A stretch of 45,667 nucleotides of DNA from Desulfofundulus australicus DSM 11792. Its GTDB lineage: Bacteria; Bacillota; Desulfotomaculia; Desulfotomaculales; Desulfovirgulaceae. This document shows positions 28,682 through 37,929 of the stretch, in pieces. The position numbers and the translations under genes were made by a program. Position 1 is the stretch's first letter; each line of letters opens with the position of its first letter. The stretch covers positions 1 to 45,667 of the forward strand of contig NZ_FQUW01000023.1 in the NCBI RefSeq assembly GCF_900129285.1. The letters run 5' to 3'. The notes beneath the pieces were generated by a model, which was given only the letters and a program-made list of their open reading frames with translations, was not told where the DNA came from and did not search any database.

Positions 28682-29386
28682 TTAACCAACCAGCCGGCGC
28701 CAAACTTCCTGATAGGCCTCCTCAACACCGCCCAGATCCCGGCGGAAACGGTCCTTATCCAGCTTTTCCTTTGTCCGGGTATCCCAGAAACGGCAGGTAT
28801 CCGGAGAAATTTCGTCTCCCAGGAGAATTTTTCCTTCATGGCGGCCGAATTCCAGTTTAAAGTCCACCAGTTCCAGGTTCCGCGGGGTCAGGTATGAGCG
28901 CAGGATTTCGTTGACCGACAGGGCTACTTTTTTAATGGCGCTCATTTCTTCCCCGGTGGCCAGATTGAGCACGGCAATATGATCGTCATTTATCATGGGA
29001 TCGCCCAGTTCATCACTTTTATAGTAATACTCCACCACCGGGCGGGGAAGGGCTGTACCCTCGTCCATCCCCAGGCGCCTGGCCAGGCTCCCGGCAGCTA
29101 TGTTGCGGACCACCACTTCCACCGGGATGATCTCCAGCGCCCGGACCAGCATTTCGCGCTCGCCCACCTGTTTCACAAAATGGGTGGCAATTCCTTTTCC
29201 TTCCAGGAGACGGAAGAAGTGGGCTGAAATTTTGTTATTTAACTCGCCCTTGCCGGAAATGACACCCTTTTTCAAACCGTTGAAGGCGGTGGCATCATCC
29301 TTATATTCCACCAGGTAGACACCGGGATCGTCTGTGCGGTATACCTTCTTGGCTTTGCCTTCGTAAAGCAATTCTCCCTTTTGCAT
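28682..29386 (-). CDS. purC: SAICAR synthetase
   Basis: PurC joins CAIR and aspartate with ATP to give SAICAR (234 aa from the ATG at 29386). Motifs include [77 protein letters not shown], and [20 protein letters not shown] followed by [17 protein letters not shown] lies 6-7 bases before the ATG; an in-frame earlier start at 29401 has no site. It precedes purF, with no purS, purQ or purL in between, unlike the Bacillus operon. Confidence 0.97.
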   Translation of the reverse strand: MQKGELLYEGKAKKVYRTDDPGVYLVEYKDDATAFNGLKKGVISGKGELNNKISAHFFRLLEGKGIATHFVKQVGEREMLVRALEIIPVEVVVRNIAAGSLARRLGMDEGTALPRPVVEYYYKSDELGDPMINDDHIAVLNLATGEEMSAIKKVALSVNEILRSYLTPRNLELVDFKLEFGRHEGKILLGDEISPDTCRFWDTRTKEKLDKDRFRRDLGGVEEAYQEVWRRLVG

Positions 29387-29410
29387 GCCAATCCTCCCCA
29401 TTGAGCAAAT

Positions 29411-30703
29411 TTAAAGGCCGAAACGCCGGTAGATGTCGTCAACGTGACGCAGGTGATAATCATAGTTAAACAGGGACTCTATTTCCCGGGAGGTGAGAAC
29501 AGAAGCAATATCCGCATCCTCCATCAAAAGCTCCTTAAAGCTGACGCCTTCCCGCCAGGAGCGCATGGCGTTGCGCTGAACCAGCTCGTAGGCCCGCTCC
29601 CGGGACAGGCCTTTTTCTACCAGGGCCAGGAGCACCCGCTGGGAAAACAGCAGGCCGTGGGTGCGCTCCAGGTTCCGGCGCATTTTCTCCGGGTATACCA
29701 GGAGATTCTTCATGATGGCCGTCATCTTGTGGAGCATATAATCAAGGGTGATGGTGCTGTCAGGAATGATCACCCGTTCCACCGAAGAATGGGAAATGTC
29801 CCGCTCATGCCAGAGGGCCACGTTTTCCAGGGCAGCCAGGGCATTACCCCGCAGGATTCGGGCCAGGCCGCTGATGCGCTCGGCGGTGATGGGATTGCGC
29901 TTATGGGGCATGGCTGAAGAACCCTTCTGTCCCCTGGCAAAGTATTCCTCCACTTCCAGGATATCTGTACGCTGCAGGTTGCGAATTTCCGTGGCAAACT
30001 TGTCCAGGGAGCTGCCGATGACGGCCAGGGTGGTCATAAACTCGGCGTGACGGTCCCGCTGAAGGATCTGGGTAGAAATCCGGGCCGGACGCAGGCCCAG
30101 GCGGCGGCAGACATGGGCTTCCACCCGGGGATCAACATTGGCATAAGTACCCACCGCTCCGGAAATTTTGCCCACGCTGATCACATCGACGGCCCGCTTC
30201 ATGCGTTCAATATTCCGCTCCGTTTCGGCCACCCAGAGGAGCATTTTCAGGCCAAAGGTAATGGGCTCCGCGTGCACGCCATGGGTGCGTCCTATCATCA
30301 GGGTATGGCGGTGCTCTTTAGCTTTCTCCAGGAGCACCTCCCGGAGCTCTTCCAGGCGCTTCAAAATCTGCTGGCCGGCTTCCTTCATCAGCACGGCCAG
30401 GGCCGTGTCCAGTACATCGGAGGAGGTGAGGCCCAGGTGGATATACCTGGCTGCATCGCCCACATACTCCCCCACACAGGTGAGAAAGGCAATGACGTCG
30501 TGGTTGACCACGGCTTCTATTTCTTCAATCCGCTTGACGTTAAATCGAGCCCGCTCCCGGATTTGCCGGAAGGCTTCCTCCGGGATGAGCCCCATTTCGG
30601 CCATGGCTTCGCAGGCATAGATTTCCACCTCGAGCCACTTGCGGAACTTGTTTTCCTGAGACCAGATGGCTTTCATTTCCGGCAGGGTGTAACGCTCGAT
30701 CAT
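29411..30703 (-). CDS. purB: Adenylosuccinate lyase
   Basis: PurB (430 aa) eliminates fumarate both from SAICAR and from adenylosuccinate. The fumarase/aspartase-superfamily signatures are present: TSSDVLDTALAVLMKEAG, IGRTHGVHAEPITFGLKMLL (catalytic His), the KISGAVGTYANVDPRVEAHV segment, the mobile signature loop GSSAMPHKRNPITAERISGL (catalytic Ser), and EGVSFKELLMED near the C-terminus. The ATG at 30703 overlaps the purE stop by 4 bases. Confidence 0.97.
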   Translation of the reverse strand: MIERYTLPEMKAIWSQENKFRKWLEVEIYACEAMAEMGLIPEEAFRQIRERARFNVKRIEEIEAVVNHDVIAFLTCVGEYVGDAARYIHLGLTSSDVLDTALAVLMKEAGQQILKRLEELREVLLEKAKEHRHTLMIGRTHGVHAEPITFGLKMLLWVAETERNIERMKRAVDVISVGKISGAVGTYANVDPRVEAHVCRRLGLRPARISTQILQRDRHAEFMTTLAVIGSSLDKFATEIRNLQRTDILEVEEYFARGQKGSSAMPHKRNPITAERISGLARILRGNALAALENVALWHERDISHSSVERVIIPDSTITLDYMLHKMTAIMKNLLVYPEKMRRNLERTHGLLFSQRVLLALVEKGLSRERAYELVQRNAMRSWREGVSFKELLMEDADIASVLTSREIESLFNYDYHLRHVDDIYRRFGL

Positions 30704-31233
30704 CCCTTAGCCCCTCCCATTTGCTCCAGATAACCGGCCACACCCAGTTCCTCAAGCCGTCGGGCTTTTTCCTCCACCGCCCGGGCCAGCTCCTCCTTGT
30801 AGCGCTGCACCTTTTCCCGCACCTCCGGGTTGCTGGCGCCGATAATCTGAGCCGCCAGGATAGCCGCATTCCGGGCTCCGTTGATGGCTACCGTGGCCAC
30901 GGGAATACCCGGGGGCATCTGGACTATGGAATAAAGGGCGTCCACCCCGTTTAAGGGGCCGCTTTTAATGGGCACGCCTATGACGGGCAGAGGAGTGTGG
31001 GCGGCAATAACCCCCGGAAGGTGGGCGGCCACACCGGCGGCAGCGATGATCACCGCCAGGCCCCGTTTTACTGCCGAGCGGGCGTATTCGGCGGTGAGCT
31101 CCGGCGCCCGGTGGGCAGAAGATATTTTCACTTCACAGGGCAGGCCGAATTTCTCCAGCATGTCCACGGCCTCTTTCATCACGGGCAGGTCGGAGTCGCT
31201 GCCCACAACGATGCCAACCAGCGGTCTGGTCAT
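30700..31233 (-). CDS. purE: N5-carboxyaminoimidazole ribonucleotide mutase
   Basis: PurE (177 aa) moves the carboxyl group of N5-CAIR to give CAIR. The sequence has the class I pattern: VGIVVGSDSDLPVMKEAVDM, the KISSAHRAPELTAEYARSAV loop with the catalytic His, IIAAAGVAAHLPGVIAAHTP, and LPVIGVPIKSGPLNGVDALY. The protein is slightly longer than usual owing to a charged C-terminal helix (VQRYKEELARAVEEKARRLE). The PurK partner that makes N5-CAIR is not adjacent. It overlaps purB by 4 bases and lies 23 bases after the permease. Confidence 0.97.
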   Translation of the reverse strand: MTRPLVGIVVGSDSDLPVMKEAVDMLEKFGLPCEVKISSAHRAPELTAEYARSAVKRGLAVIIAAAGVAAHLPGVIAAHTPLPVIGVPIKSGPLNGVDALYSIVQMPPGIPVATVAINGARNAAILAAQIIGASNPEVREKVQRYKEELARAVEEKARRLEELGVAGYLEQMGGAKG

Positions 31234-31256
31234 GGTTTCACCCCATATCTACAAAA

Positions 31257-32633
31257 TTAGTGTTCGGCCAGGAACAGATAGCGGGCCAGCACCAGAATAG
31301 TGAGGATCCACATCAGCCAGTGCACTTCCCGGGTCCGCCCGCTTACCACCTTGAGCAGGGTGTAAAAGATGATCCCGGCGGCAATACCGTTGGCAATGCT
31401 GCCGGTAAAGGGCATCAGGACTATGGTCAAGAAGGCCGGCATTCCCTCGGTGAAGTCTTCAAAGTTAATTCCCTTGATGGCCTGGGCCATGAGCAGGCCG
31501 ACGATGATCAGCGCCGGGGCGGTAGCCGCTCCCGGTATCAGGCCGGCAATGGGCGCCAGGATCAGGGCCAGCAGGAATAAAATACCCGTGGTTATGGCCG
31601 TAAGACCGGTGCGGCCACCTTCGGAAATACCGGCCGCACTTTCAATGTAGGCGGTAACGGTACTGGTACCCATGAGGGCACCGAAAGCCACCCCGCAGGC
31701 ATCAACCATCATGGCCCGGCCCAGACGGGGGGACTGGCCATTTTCATCAAGAAGCCCGGCCCTGCCCGCGGTACCGACCAGGGTACCAAAGGTGTCGAAC
31801 AGCTCGACAAAAGTGAAGGTGAAAACCACCGTCCAGATACCCACGCTTAATGCCCCGGCCAGATCTAGCTTGCCCACCGCCAGGCGGGAAAAGTCAGGCA
31901 GGGCAAAGGGCTGGAAATTAGCCGGTACCTGGGTAACGCCCAGGGGAATGCCGATGAGGGTGGTGAGGATAATCCCCAGAAGCAGGGCTCCCTTGACCCT
32001 CTTGGCCATCAGCAGGGCGGTTATGACCAGCCCGATCAGGGCCAGCAGAGCAGTGGGATTGGCAAAGCTACCCAGGAAAATGTTCCACTCAAAGAAATGC
32101 AGGGTGGCGATGCCGCCCTCCCGGGAAAGGGCTTCCATGGTGGGCGGGATTACCGGGCCGGCTTTAATGACCATGAATTCAGCCATCTTCAGGCCCAGCA
32201 TGGTGATGAACAGCCCGATGCCGGCAATTATGGCCTGCTTGATGGAATTGGGAACTGCTACCACCAGCAACTGGCGGACCCGGGTGGCGGTAAGGATAAT
32301 AAAGATGATGCCGGAAATGAACACCGCACCCAGGGCCACCTGCCAGGGCATACCCACGTGCTGGGCGGCCACGGTAGCAAAATAGGCGTTCAGGCCCATG
32401 CCGGGCGCCAGGGCAATGGGGTAATTAACCAGCAGACCCATGGCGATGGTAATCAGGCCGGCGCTGACGGCAGTAGCGAAAAAAACGGCGTTTTTGTCCA
32501 TGCCGGTGGCGGCCAGAATGTTGGGGTTGAGGAACAGGATATAGGCCATGGTCATAAAGGTGGTCAGCCCGGCAATAATCTCCGTGCGCACACTGGTATT
32601 GTACTGGCGCAGTTTAAAAAATTTTTCCAGCAC
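31257..32633 (-). CDS. NCS2-family purine permease (AzgA/PbuG type)
   Basis: A 458-aa, roughly 13-helix transporter of the AzgA-like NCS2 family, which imports guanine/hypoxanthine or adenine by proton symport. The N-terminus RTEIIAGLTTFMTMAYILFL, followed by NPNILAATGMDKNAVFFATA and YPIALAPGMGLNAYF, is diagnostic. A central FVELFDTFGTLVGTAGRAGL and a GVAFGALMGTSTVTAYIESA segment with AGISEGGRTGLTAI give the substrate-binding loops. The GTG at 32633 follows AAGGAGGAG. It is the first gene of the purine operon, directly behind the riboswitch and terminator, which couples purine uptake with de novo synthesis. Substrate preference cannot be read from sequence. Confidence 0.92.
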   Translation of the reverse strand: MLEKFFKLRQYNTSVRTEIIAGLTTFMTMAYILFLNPNILAATGMDKNAVFFATAVSAGLITIAMGLLVNYPIALAPGMGLNAYFATVAAQHVGMPWQVALGAVFISGIIFIILTATRVRQLLVVAVPNSIKQAIIAGIGLFITMLGLKMAEFMVIKAGPVIPPTMEALSREGGIATLHFFEWNIFLGSFANPTALLALIGLVITALLMAKRVKGALLLGIILTTLIGIPLGVTQVPANFQPFALPDFSRLAVGKLDLAGALSVGIWTVVFTFTFVELFDTFGTLVGTAGRAGLLDENGQSPRLGRAMMVDACGVAFGALMGTSTVTAYIESAAGISEGGRTGLTAITTGILFLLALILAPIAGLIPGAATAPALIIVGLLMAQAIKGINFEDFTEGMPAFLTIVLMPFTGSIANGIAAGIIFYTLLKVVSGRTREVHWLMWILTILVLARYLFLAEH

Positions 32634-32714
32634 TTCTTATCTCCTCCTTCAAAACTGGATTATGGCTTGTCCCGGCAGCCCTGCTTCCCCGCTGCAAACG
32701 TCCCGCACCCCGGA

Positions 32715-32772
32715 CCAAACAAAGAACCCAGGCGGGCAGGTTTCCATGGGTGTGAGAAACCTACCGCCTGGG
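32715..32772 (-). terminator. Riboswitch-controlled intrinsic terminator
   Basis: On the minus strand CCCAGGCGGTAGGTTTC (32756-32772) pairs with GAAACCTGCCCGCCTGGG (32727-32744) with a small internal loop, and the stem is followed by TTCTTTGTTT. Its 5' arm is also the conserved 3' end of the upstream aptamer, so aptamer folding and terminator formation are mutually exclusive. Confidence 0.8.
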
Positions 32773-32880
32773 CTTTTCTCCCTGCCGGTGTAACCCGGAA
32801 AAGAACTCCTCCGGGCCTGTACCGCTCGGACCGAACCACCCTTTCCGGGTGTGGAACCCTAGGTACACTTTCTCGGGCTT
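32756..32880 (-). ncRNA. ykkC-family riboswitch, probably the PRPP class (subtype 2b)
   Basis: The minus-strand leader of the purine operon carries the ykkC core: AAAGTGTACC then CTAGGGTTCC, a hairpin ACCC-GGAAA-GGGT, GGTCCGAGCGGTACA, a second hairpin CCCGGA/TCCGGG, then TTACACCGGCAGGGAGAAAA followed by GCCCAGGCGGTAGGTTTC. CTAGGGTTCC and GGTCCGAG are shared by the guanidine, ppGpp and PRPP classes. The ACACCGG...AGCCCAGGCGG...AGGTTTC 3' part agrees with my recollection of structurally characterised PRPP aptamers, and the gene context (purine operon) is that of the PRPP class. PRPP binding should sequester CCCAGGCGG, prevent the terminator (32715-32772) and turn the operon on. The ppGpp class is the main alternative. 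The element was recognised by eye, not with a covariance model. Confidence 0.85.
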
Positions 32881-32916
32881 TATTTTTCACGGGAAATATA
32901 TCCACCCTTCAAGGGT

Positions 32917-32946
32917 ATCTTAGCAAGGCAGGAACGCGGTTGTCAA
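32917..32946 (-). promoter_or_regulatory. Sigma-A promoter of the purine operon
   Basis: Minus strand: perfect TTGACA (32941-32946), 18-base spacer, TAAGAT (32917-32922). It lies directly after the guaA stop and about 35 bases before the riboswitch aptamer, so the purine operon is separately initiated from hpt-guaA. Confidence 0.75.
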
Positions 32947-32954
32947 TAACCTTT

Positions 32955-34499
32955 TTACTCCCATTCAATGGTGGCCGGCGGTTTGGAAGTAATGTCGTAA
33001 ACCACCCGGTTTACCCCTGCCACTTCGTTGACGATGCGGCTGGATATGCGCTCCAGCACCTCATAGGGCAGGCGCACCCAGTCTGCTGTCATGCCGTCCT
33101 GGCTGTGGACGGCCCGCACCGCCACGGTATAGGCATAGGTCCGGCCATCCCCCATCACTCCCACGCTGCGCAGGTCGGGCAGCACGGCAAAGTACTGCCA
33201 GATCTGCCGGTGCAGGCCGGCCTGGTAAATTTCCTCCCTGACAATGGCGTCGGCGTGGCGCAGGATCTCCAGTTTTTCCGGGGTAACTTCCCCCAGTATA
33301 CGCACGGCCAGCCCCGGCCCCGGGAAAGGCTGGCGCCACAGCACCTCTTCGGGCAGCCCCAGCTCACTGCCCAGCTCCCGCACCTCGTCTTTAAAAAGCC
33401 AGCGCAGGGGTTCTATCAGTTCCAGATGCATGTTCTCGGGCAGGCCGCCCACGTTGTGGTGGGACTTGATAACCGCCGCCGTGGCCGTGCCGCTTTCCAC
33501 CACGTCGGGATACAGGGTTCCCTGGACCAGGAAGTCCACCTCGCCCAGCTTGGCGGCCTCCTCCTCAAAGACCCGGATGAATTCCTCGCCGATGATCTTG
33601 CGTTTTTGTTCCGGGTCGGTTACTCCCTTCAGGCGGCCCAGAAAACGCTGGCTGGCGTCCACATGGATCAGCGGGATGTGAAACTTCCCCCGGATGACTT
33701 CAACCACCTGGGCGGCCTCGCCCCGGCGCAGCAGCCCGTGATCCACAAAAATGCAGGTCAACCTGTCGCCGATGGCCCGGTGAACCAGCACGGCAGCCAC
33801 CGAGGAATCCACGCCCCCGCTGATGGCGCAGATGGCGCGCCTGTCCCCAACCCGGGCGCGGATTTCCCTGATGGACTCTTCAATAAAGGAGCCCATGGTC
33901 CAATTGCCCTGGCAGCCGCAAACGTCATAAAGGAAGTGGCGCAGGATGTCCTGGCCCCTGGGTGTATGGATGACTTCCGGGTGAAACTGGACGGCATAAA
34001 GCTTGCGCTTCCGATCGGCCATGGCGGCCACGGGAGCCTGCTCTGTGCGGGCGACGACCTCAAACCCCGGCGGTGGGGCTTCCACCCGGTCGCCGTGGCT
34101 CATCCAGCACTGCTCAACAGGCCCCAGGCCGCAGAACAGGTCCCGGCTGTCAATTATCTCCAGGTCGGTTTTGCCGTACTCGTGGTGTTCGGCCCGGGTG
34201 ACGACCCCTCCCAGCTGCCTGGTCATCAATTGCATCCCATAGCAAATGCCCAGGATGGGTATGCCCAGATCATATATGGCCGGATCCACGGCAGGTGCTC
34301 CCGGCTGGTAAACGCTGGCCGGCCCCCCGGAAAAAATTATTCCCCGGGGCCGGTGCCCCGTTATTTCTTTAAGAGGCGTGTTATAGGGAAGCATTTCACA
34401 GAAAACCCTCAGTTCCCGGATGCGGCGGGCAATGAGGTGACTGTACTGCCCCCCGAAGTCCAGGACAATAACCATCTCCTGCCGGTCTTGAATGGACAT
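32955..34499 (-). CDS. guaA: GMP synthase (glutamine-hydrolysing)
   Basis: GuaA (514 aa) aminates XMP to GMP. The N-terminal class I glutaminase has Cys86 in [17 protein letters not shown] and His/Glu in [13 protein letters not shown]. The ATP-pyrophosphatase domain carries the P-loop [16 protein letters not shown] and the [11 protein letters not shown] lid. The dimerisation domain ends with the conserved [19 protein letters not shown]. The ATG at 34499 follows GGAGG by about 11 bases. It lies 44 bases downstream of hpt in the same unit, giving a salvage/GMP-branch operon. Confidence 0.97.
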   Translation of the reverse strand: MSIQDRQEMVIVLDFGGQYSHLIARRIRELRVFCEMLPYNTPLKEITGHRPRGIIFSGGPASVYQPGAPAVDPAIYDLGIPILGICYGMQLMTRQLGGVVTRAEHHEYGKTDLEIIDSRDLFCGLGPVEQCWMSHGDRVEAPPPGFEVVARTEQAPVAAMADRKRKLYAVQFHPEVIHTPRGQDILRHFLYDVCGCQGNWTMGSFIEESIREIRARVGDRRAICAISGGVDSSVAAVLVHRAIGDRLTCIFVDHGLLRRGEAAQVVEVIRGKFHIPLIHVDASQRFLGRLKGVTDPEQKRKIIGEEFIRVFEEEAAKLGEVDFLVQGTLYPDVVESGTATAAVIKSHHNVGGLPENMHLELIEPLRWLFKDEVRELGSELGLPEEVLWRQPFPGPGLAVRILGEVTPEKLEILRHADAIVREEIYQAGLHRQIWQYFAVLPDLRSVGVMGDGRTYAYTVAVRAVHSQDGMTADWVRLPYEVLERISSRIVNEVAGVNRVVYDITSKPPATIEWE

Positions 34500-34543
34500 G
34501 GTGTGGATAACCTCCCGGTTCCAGAGCTTAAAAAATATCCGGT

Positions 34544-35101
<558 letters not shown>

Positions 35102-35165
35102 GTAAAATCACTCCTGAAAATAAAAAATGCAGCAGCAGTGCCGCTCACTGAGAAATCCTTAATTT

Positions 35166-35194
35166 ATAATAAAAGAAAAATGGGGCAGCGTCAA
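35166..35194 (-). promoter_or_regulatory. Sigma-A promoter of hpt-guaA
   Basis: Minus strand: TTGACG (35189-35194), 17-base spacer, TATTAT (35166-35171). The leader of about 55 bases contains a small CAGTG/CACTG hairpin; no purine aptamer is visible in it. Confidence 0.75.
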
Positions 35195-35208
35195 TTATTC
35201 GTCGAAAA

Positions 35209-35910
35209 TTATACCGGCGGGTTGATCTGCATCTCCCGGTCATAATCCCACAGCTTCAGGCCCACCGAAAGGCCCGCTTTATTATCCGGCCCCCTGGCCT
35301 CCAGGACAGCCTGGCGAATGCGGTGGTCCCCGGGATCAATCCATAACTTGCAGTAAAAATCCGTGTATTTCAATTCCAGGTAAGAATTGTCCAGAAGGGG
35401 CTGGCATTCCAACACCAGCATCTGCCTGTCCTCCAGTTTTTCCCTGCCCCCGTAGCGGGCTCCGGCCACATCTTTAAATTTTAAGAAACCCAGGGGGTTA
35501 AATTCGGCCACAAACAGCTCCGATTGGGCCAGGTGGTTTCCCTCCAGGGTGAGCCAGTTCCGGGTCCACAGATCCCGCATGTAGGTGGTATCCCCCACCT
35601 GGATGAACTCCACGGGGCTGTTGTACATGGTGCCCTTGATATGTATGCGATCCGGAGCCTGCCGCTCCCCTTCCACCCGGCTGAGAACCCCGTCCTCGCC
35701 CAGCCTGGCTTCCACCCGGTAGCGAAAACTTTTGCTGGAGGCCGTTTTCTCCAGGGCTTCCGCCAGCAGCTGTTCGGGAGCTATTTCCGGCTCGGGAGCC
35801 AGTCCCCCCCTCAGTCCCCAGAGAGCCAGTAAGAAAAGAAGCAGGCCCAGAACAAATAACAGGTACTTGCGGCGCAAGATCAGCCAGCGCGGGCCGCGTG
35901 CCGGTTCCAA
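35209..35910 (-). CDS. LolA-like lipoprotein-carrier-fold membrane-anchored protein
   Basis: A 233-aa protein with an N-terminal membrane anchor (YLLFVLGLLLFLLALWGLRG, about residues 15-34) after a short basic tail, and an extracytoplasmic domain. The domain begins EQLLAEALEKTASSKSFRYR, continues with alternating beta strands (VEGERQAPDRIHIKGT, VEFIQVGDTTYMRD, WLTLEG) and ends with a GLSVGLKLWDYDREMQINPP strand. This is the layout of LolA/LppX-type half-barrels that bind lipids or small hydrophobic ligands. The TTG at 35910 is selected because GGAGGG lies 7 bases upstream; the open frame reaches 36024 without a good site. It lies upstream of hpt on the same strand with a promoter in between. 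Function is unknown; the fold assignment is tentative. Confidence 0.7.
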   Translation of the reverse strand: MEPARGPRWLILRRKYLLFVLGLLLFLLALWGLRGGLAPEPEIAPEQLLAEALEKTASSKSFRYRVEARLGEDGVLSRVEGERQAPDRIHIKGTMYNSPVEFIQVGDTTYMRDLWTRNWLTLEGNHLAQSELFVAEFNPLGFLKFKDVAGARYGGREKLEDRQMLVLECQPLLDNSYLELKYTDFYCKLWIDPGDHRIRQAVLEARGPDNKAGLSVGLKLWDYDREMQINPPV

Positions 35911-36017
35911 GGCTTTTCCCTCCTTCCTGCTGTGTAAACAATATGTTCCGGCAGGGGAAAATATGACCATCTCTTGAATAATATGGCCCTTACCTATGAA
36001 ACCCGCATAAATAGCTC

Positions 36018-36046
36018 TTTTCACCTGGAGTCCGGCGGGTTATAAT
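36018..36046 (+). promoter_or_regulatory. Promoter for the MazG-like/DUF1015 pair
   Basis: TTTTCA (36018-36023), 17-base spacer, perfect TATAAT (36041-36046), about 70 bases before the start of the MazG-like gene. The -35 is moderate. Confidence 0.6.
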
Positions 36047-36116
36047 GGCAGAGGTAAGAACCGGTTAAAATCACTGTACGAAACGCCTTAAAAATATGAA
36101 CGTGGGAGAGATTGGT

Positions 36117-36449
36117 GTGGAAATCAGGGAAATGCAGCAGGAAGTGGACCGCTGGATCAGCCAGTTTGAAGAAGGCTACTGGCACCCCCTGTCCATGCTG
36201 GCCCGCCTGACCGAAGAGGTGGGCGAGCTGGCCCGGGAGGTCAACCATTTATACGGCCAGAAACCCAAAAAACCCGGGGATCCCCCGGGAGACCTGGCCC
36301 TGGAGCTGGCCGACGTGCTTTTCATCATCGTTTGCTATGCCAACTCCCTGGGCATTGACCTGGAAGATGCCTTTCTCCGCATGATGCAGAAATACCGGCA
36401 GCGGGACAGCAACCGCTGGACGAGAAAAAAACAGCCAGACAAGGAGTGA
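36117..36449 (+). CDS. MazG-like nucleotide pyrophosphohydrolase (YpjD type)
   Basis: A 110-aa all-helical NTP pyrophosphohydrolase of the MazG superfamily, resembling Bacillus YpjD. It is expected to hydrolyse non-canonical or damaged nucleoside triphosphates. The metal-binding motif is LTEEVGELAREVNHLY (ExxE) with the second pair in LALELADVLFIIVCYANSLG (ExxD). The C-terminus RQRDSNRWTRKK matches the YpjD pattern. The GTG at 36117 is chosen because GGGAGAG lies about 6 bases before it; the ATG at 36096 has no site. It precedes the DUF1015 gene by 7 bases, so the two are co-transcribed. The substrate cannot be deduced. Confidence 0.88.
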   Translation: MEIREMQQEVDRWISQFEEGYWHPLSMLARLTEEVGELAREVNHLYGQKPKKPGDPPGDLALELADVLFIIVCYANSLGIDLEDAFLRMMQKYRQRDSNRWTRKKQPDKE

Positions 36450-36456
36450 GAAAAAA

Positions 36457-37827
36457 TTGGCCCAAATCAAACCCTTCAGGGGGTTGCGCTATGCTCCCGG
36501 CGTGGGACCTCTGGCCGATCTGGTAACCCCCCCTTACGATGTCATTGACGCAAAAGCTCAGGACGGCTACTACCAGCGCCACCCATACAACATCATCCGC
36601 CTGGAATACGGGAAGGTTTACCCCGGTGATAACGAAAACAACAACCGCTACACCCGGGCGGCGGCTGATTTTAACGCCTGGCTGGAAAAAGGCGTGCTGG
36701 TGCCGGACAAATCACCGTCCCTCTACCTGTACGAGCAGGAATTCGATGTGGGGGGCAGGCGCCTGGTGCGCAGCGGGATGTTCTGCGCCGTGAAGCTGGA
36801 ACCCTACGAGAAGGGCGTAATCCTGCCCCATGAAGAAACCCTGCCCAAGCACAAGGCCGACCGTCTGGACTTGATGCGGGCCTGCCGGGCCAACTTCAGT
36901 CCCATCTTCGGCCTTTATGCCGATGAGGAAATGACCGTGGACGGCCTCCTGAGGGGGGAAAGGAACCGCCGGCCCGATCTGGAGTTCACCGATGAAAACG
37001 GCCACGGTCACCGGATGTGGGTAATTTCAAATCCCGCAATTATTGAGCAGGTGCAGCAGGCCATGGCCGGCAAGCGCGTCTACATTGCCGACGGCCACCA
37101 CCGTTACGAAACTGCCCTGGCTTACAGCCGGGAAAGGCGGCGGGAAGAAGGCGACCCGGAAGGCGCAAGGCCTTACGATTACGTGATGATGACCCTGGTC
37201 AACCTGTACGACCCCGGCCTGGTGGTGCTGCCCACCCACCGCCTGGTGCGCAATGTGGTCAACCTGGATGTGGATAAACTCCTGGGCAGGATTCAGGAAC
37301 ACTTCCAGGTGGATGCCTTCCCCCTGGCTCCCGACCGCAGCAATTTTACAGGCTTCATCAGGGAACTGGCCTCCCGGGGAGGCTTCACCGGGGACGTCCG
37401 GCCCGCGGCCGACCCCCGCACCCGCCGCCATTGTTTCGGCCTGTACTGCGGCAGCGGGCGGCTGTACTTCCTTACCCTGCGGGATGAAGGGGCATTAACC
37501 CGCCTGATGCCCGCTGATCATTCCGCCGCCTGGCAGGGGCTGGACGTTTCGGTGCTGCATCACCTGATCCTGGACCGCCTGCTGGGCATCGGTGGCGAAC
37601 AGAGGGCCAAAGAAAGCCACCTTACCTACACCAGGGAAGAGGTGGAGGCACTGAAAGCCGTGGATGAAGGTGAATACCAGCTGGCCTTCTTTTTAAATCC
37701 CACCCTGGTGGAGGAAGTCACGGCTGTAGCCGCCAGCGGTGAAAAAATGCCCCAGAAATCCACCTTCTTCTACCCCAAGCTGATTACCGGCCTGGTTATC
37801 AACCCCCTCTTTGCAATCAACAACTAG
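36457..37827 (+). CDS. DUF1015 family protein
   Basis: A 456-aa cytoplasmic protein of the conserved DUF1015 family, widespread in clostridia but of unproven function. Typical blocks: QIKPFRGLRYAPGVGPLADL then VTPPYDVIDAKAQDGYYQRH, PYNIIRLEYGK, LPHEETLPKHKADRLDLMRA, ANFSPIFGLYAD, VYIADGHHRYETALAYS, YVMMTLVNLYDPGLVVLPTH, and a C-terminal AFFLNPTLVEEVTAV with MPQKSTFFYPKLITGLVINP. The DGHHR motif looks like a nucleotide- or metal-binding centre. It starts at TTG (36457), 10 bases after AAGGAG. It is followed by a strong bidirectional terminator. No function is claimed. Confidence 0.9.
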   Translation: MAQIKPFRGLRYAPGVGPLADLVTPPYDVIDAKAQDGYYQRHPYNIIRLEYGKVYPGDNENNNRYTRAAADFNAWLEKGVLVPDKSPSLYLYEQEFDVGGRRLVRSGMFCAVKLEPYEKGVILPHEETLPKHKADRLDLMRACRANFSPIFGLYADEEMTVDGLLRGERNRRPDLEFTDENGHGHRMWVISNPAIIEQVQQAMAGKRVYIADGHHRYETALAYSRERRREEGDPEGARPYDYVMMTLVNLYDPGLVVLPTHRLVRNVVNLDVDKLLGRIQEHFQVDAFPLAPDRSNFTGFIRELASRGGFTGDVRPAADPRTRRHCFGLYCGSGRLYFLTLRDEGALTRLMPADHSAAWQGLDVSVLHHLILDRLLGIGGEQRAKESHLTYTREEVEALKAVDEGEYQLAFFLNPTLVEEVTAVAASGEKMPQKSTFFYPKLITGLVINPLFAINN

Positions 37828-37830
37828 AGG

Positions 37831-37883
37831 GCCAAAATAAAGGGCGGCGGCCAACCCCGGCACTGCGGGGCGGCCGTCGCCCT
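37831..37883. terminator. Bidirectional terminator between DUF1015 gene and murJ
   Basis: A GC-rich inverted repeat from AGGGCGGCGGCC (37841-37852) to GGCCGTCGCCCT (37872-37883) has an inner CCCC/GGGG extension. On the minus strand it is followed by TTATTTTGG, and on the plus strand by CTTGATTT. It separates two convergent genes. Confidence 0.8.
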
Positions 37884-37929
37884 CTTGATTTGCGGCCCAA
37901 TGGCAGCATCAGGGAAGGAACCGCACTTC

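Noticed and set aside
35102-35208. Purine (guanine/adenine) riboswitch upstream of hpt
   Set aside because: The leader is only about 60 bases from the promoter to the start and shows none of the conserved junction sequences of that aptamer.
36096-36117. ATG at 36096 as start of the MazG-like gene
   Set aside because: No ribosome binding site before it; GTG at 36117 has GGGAGAG and gives the normal family N-terminus.
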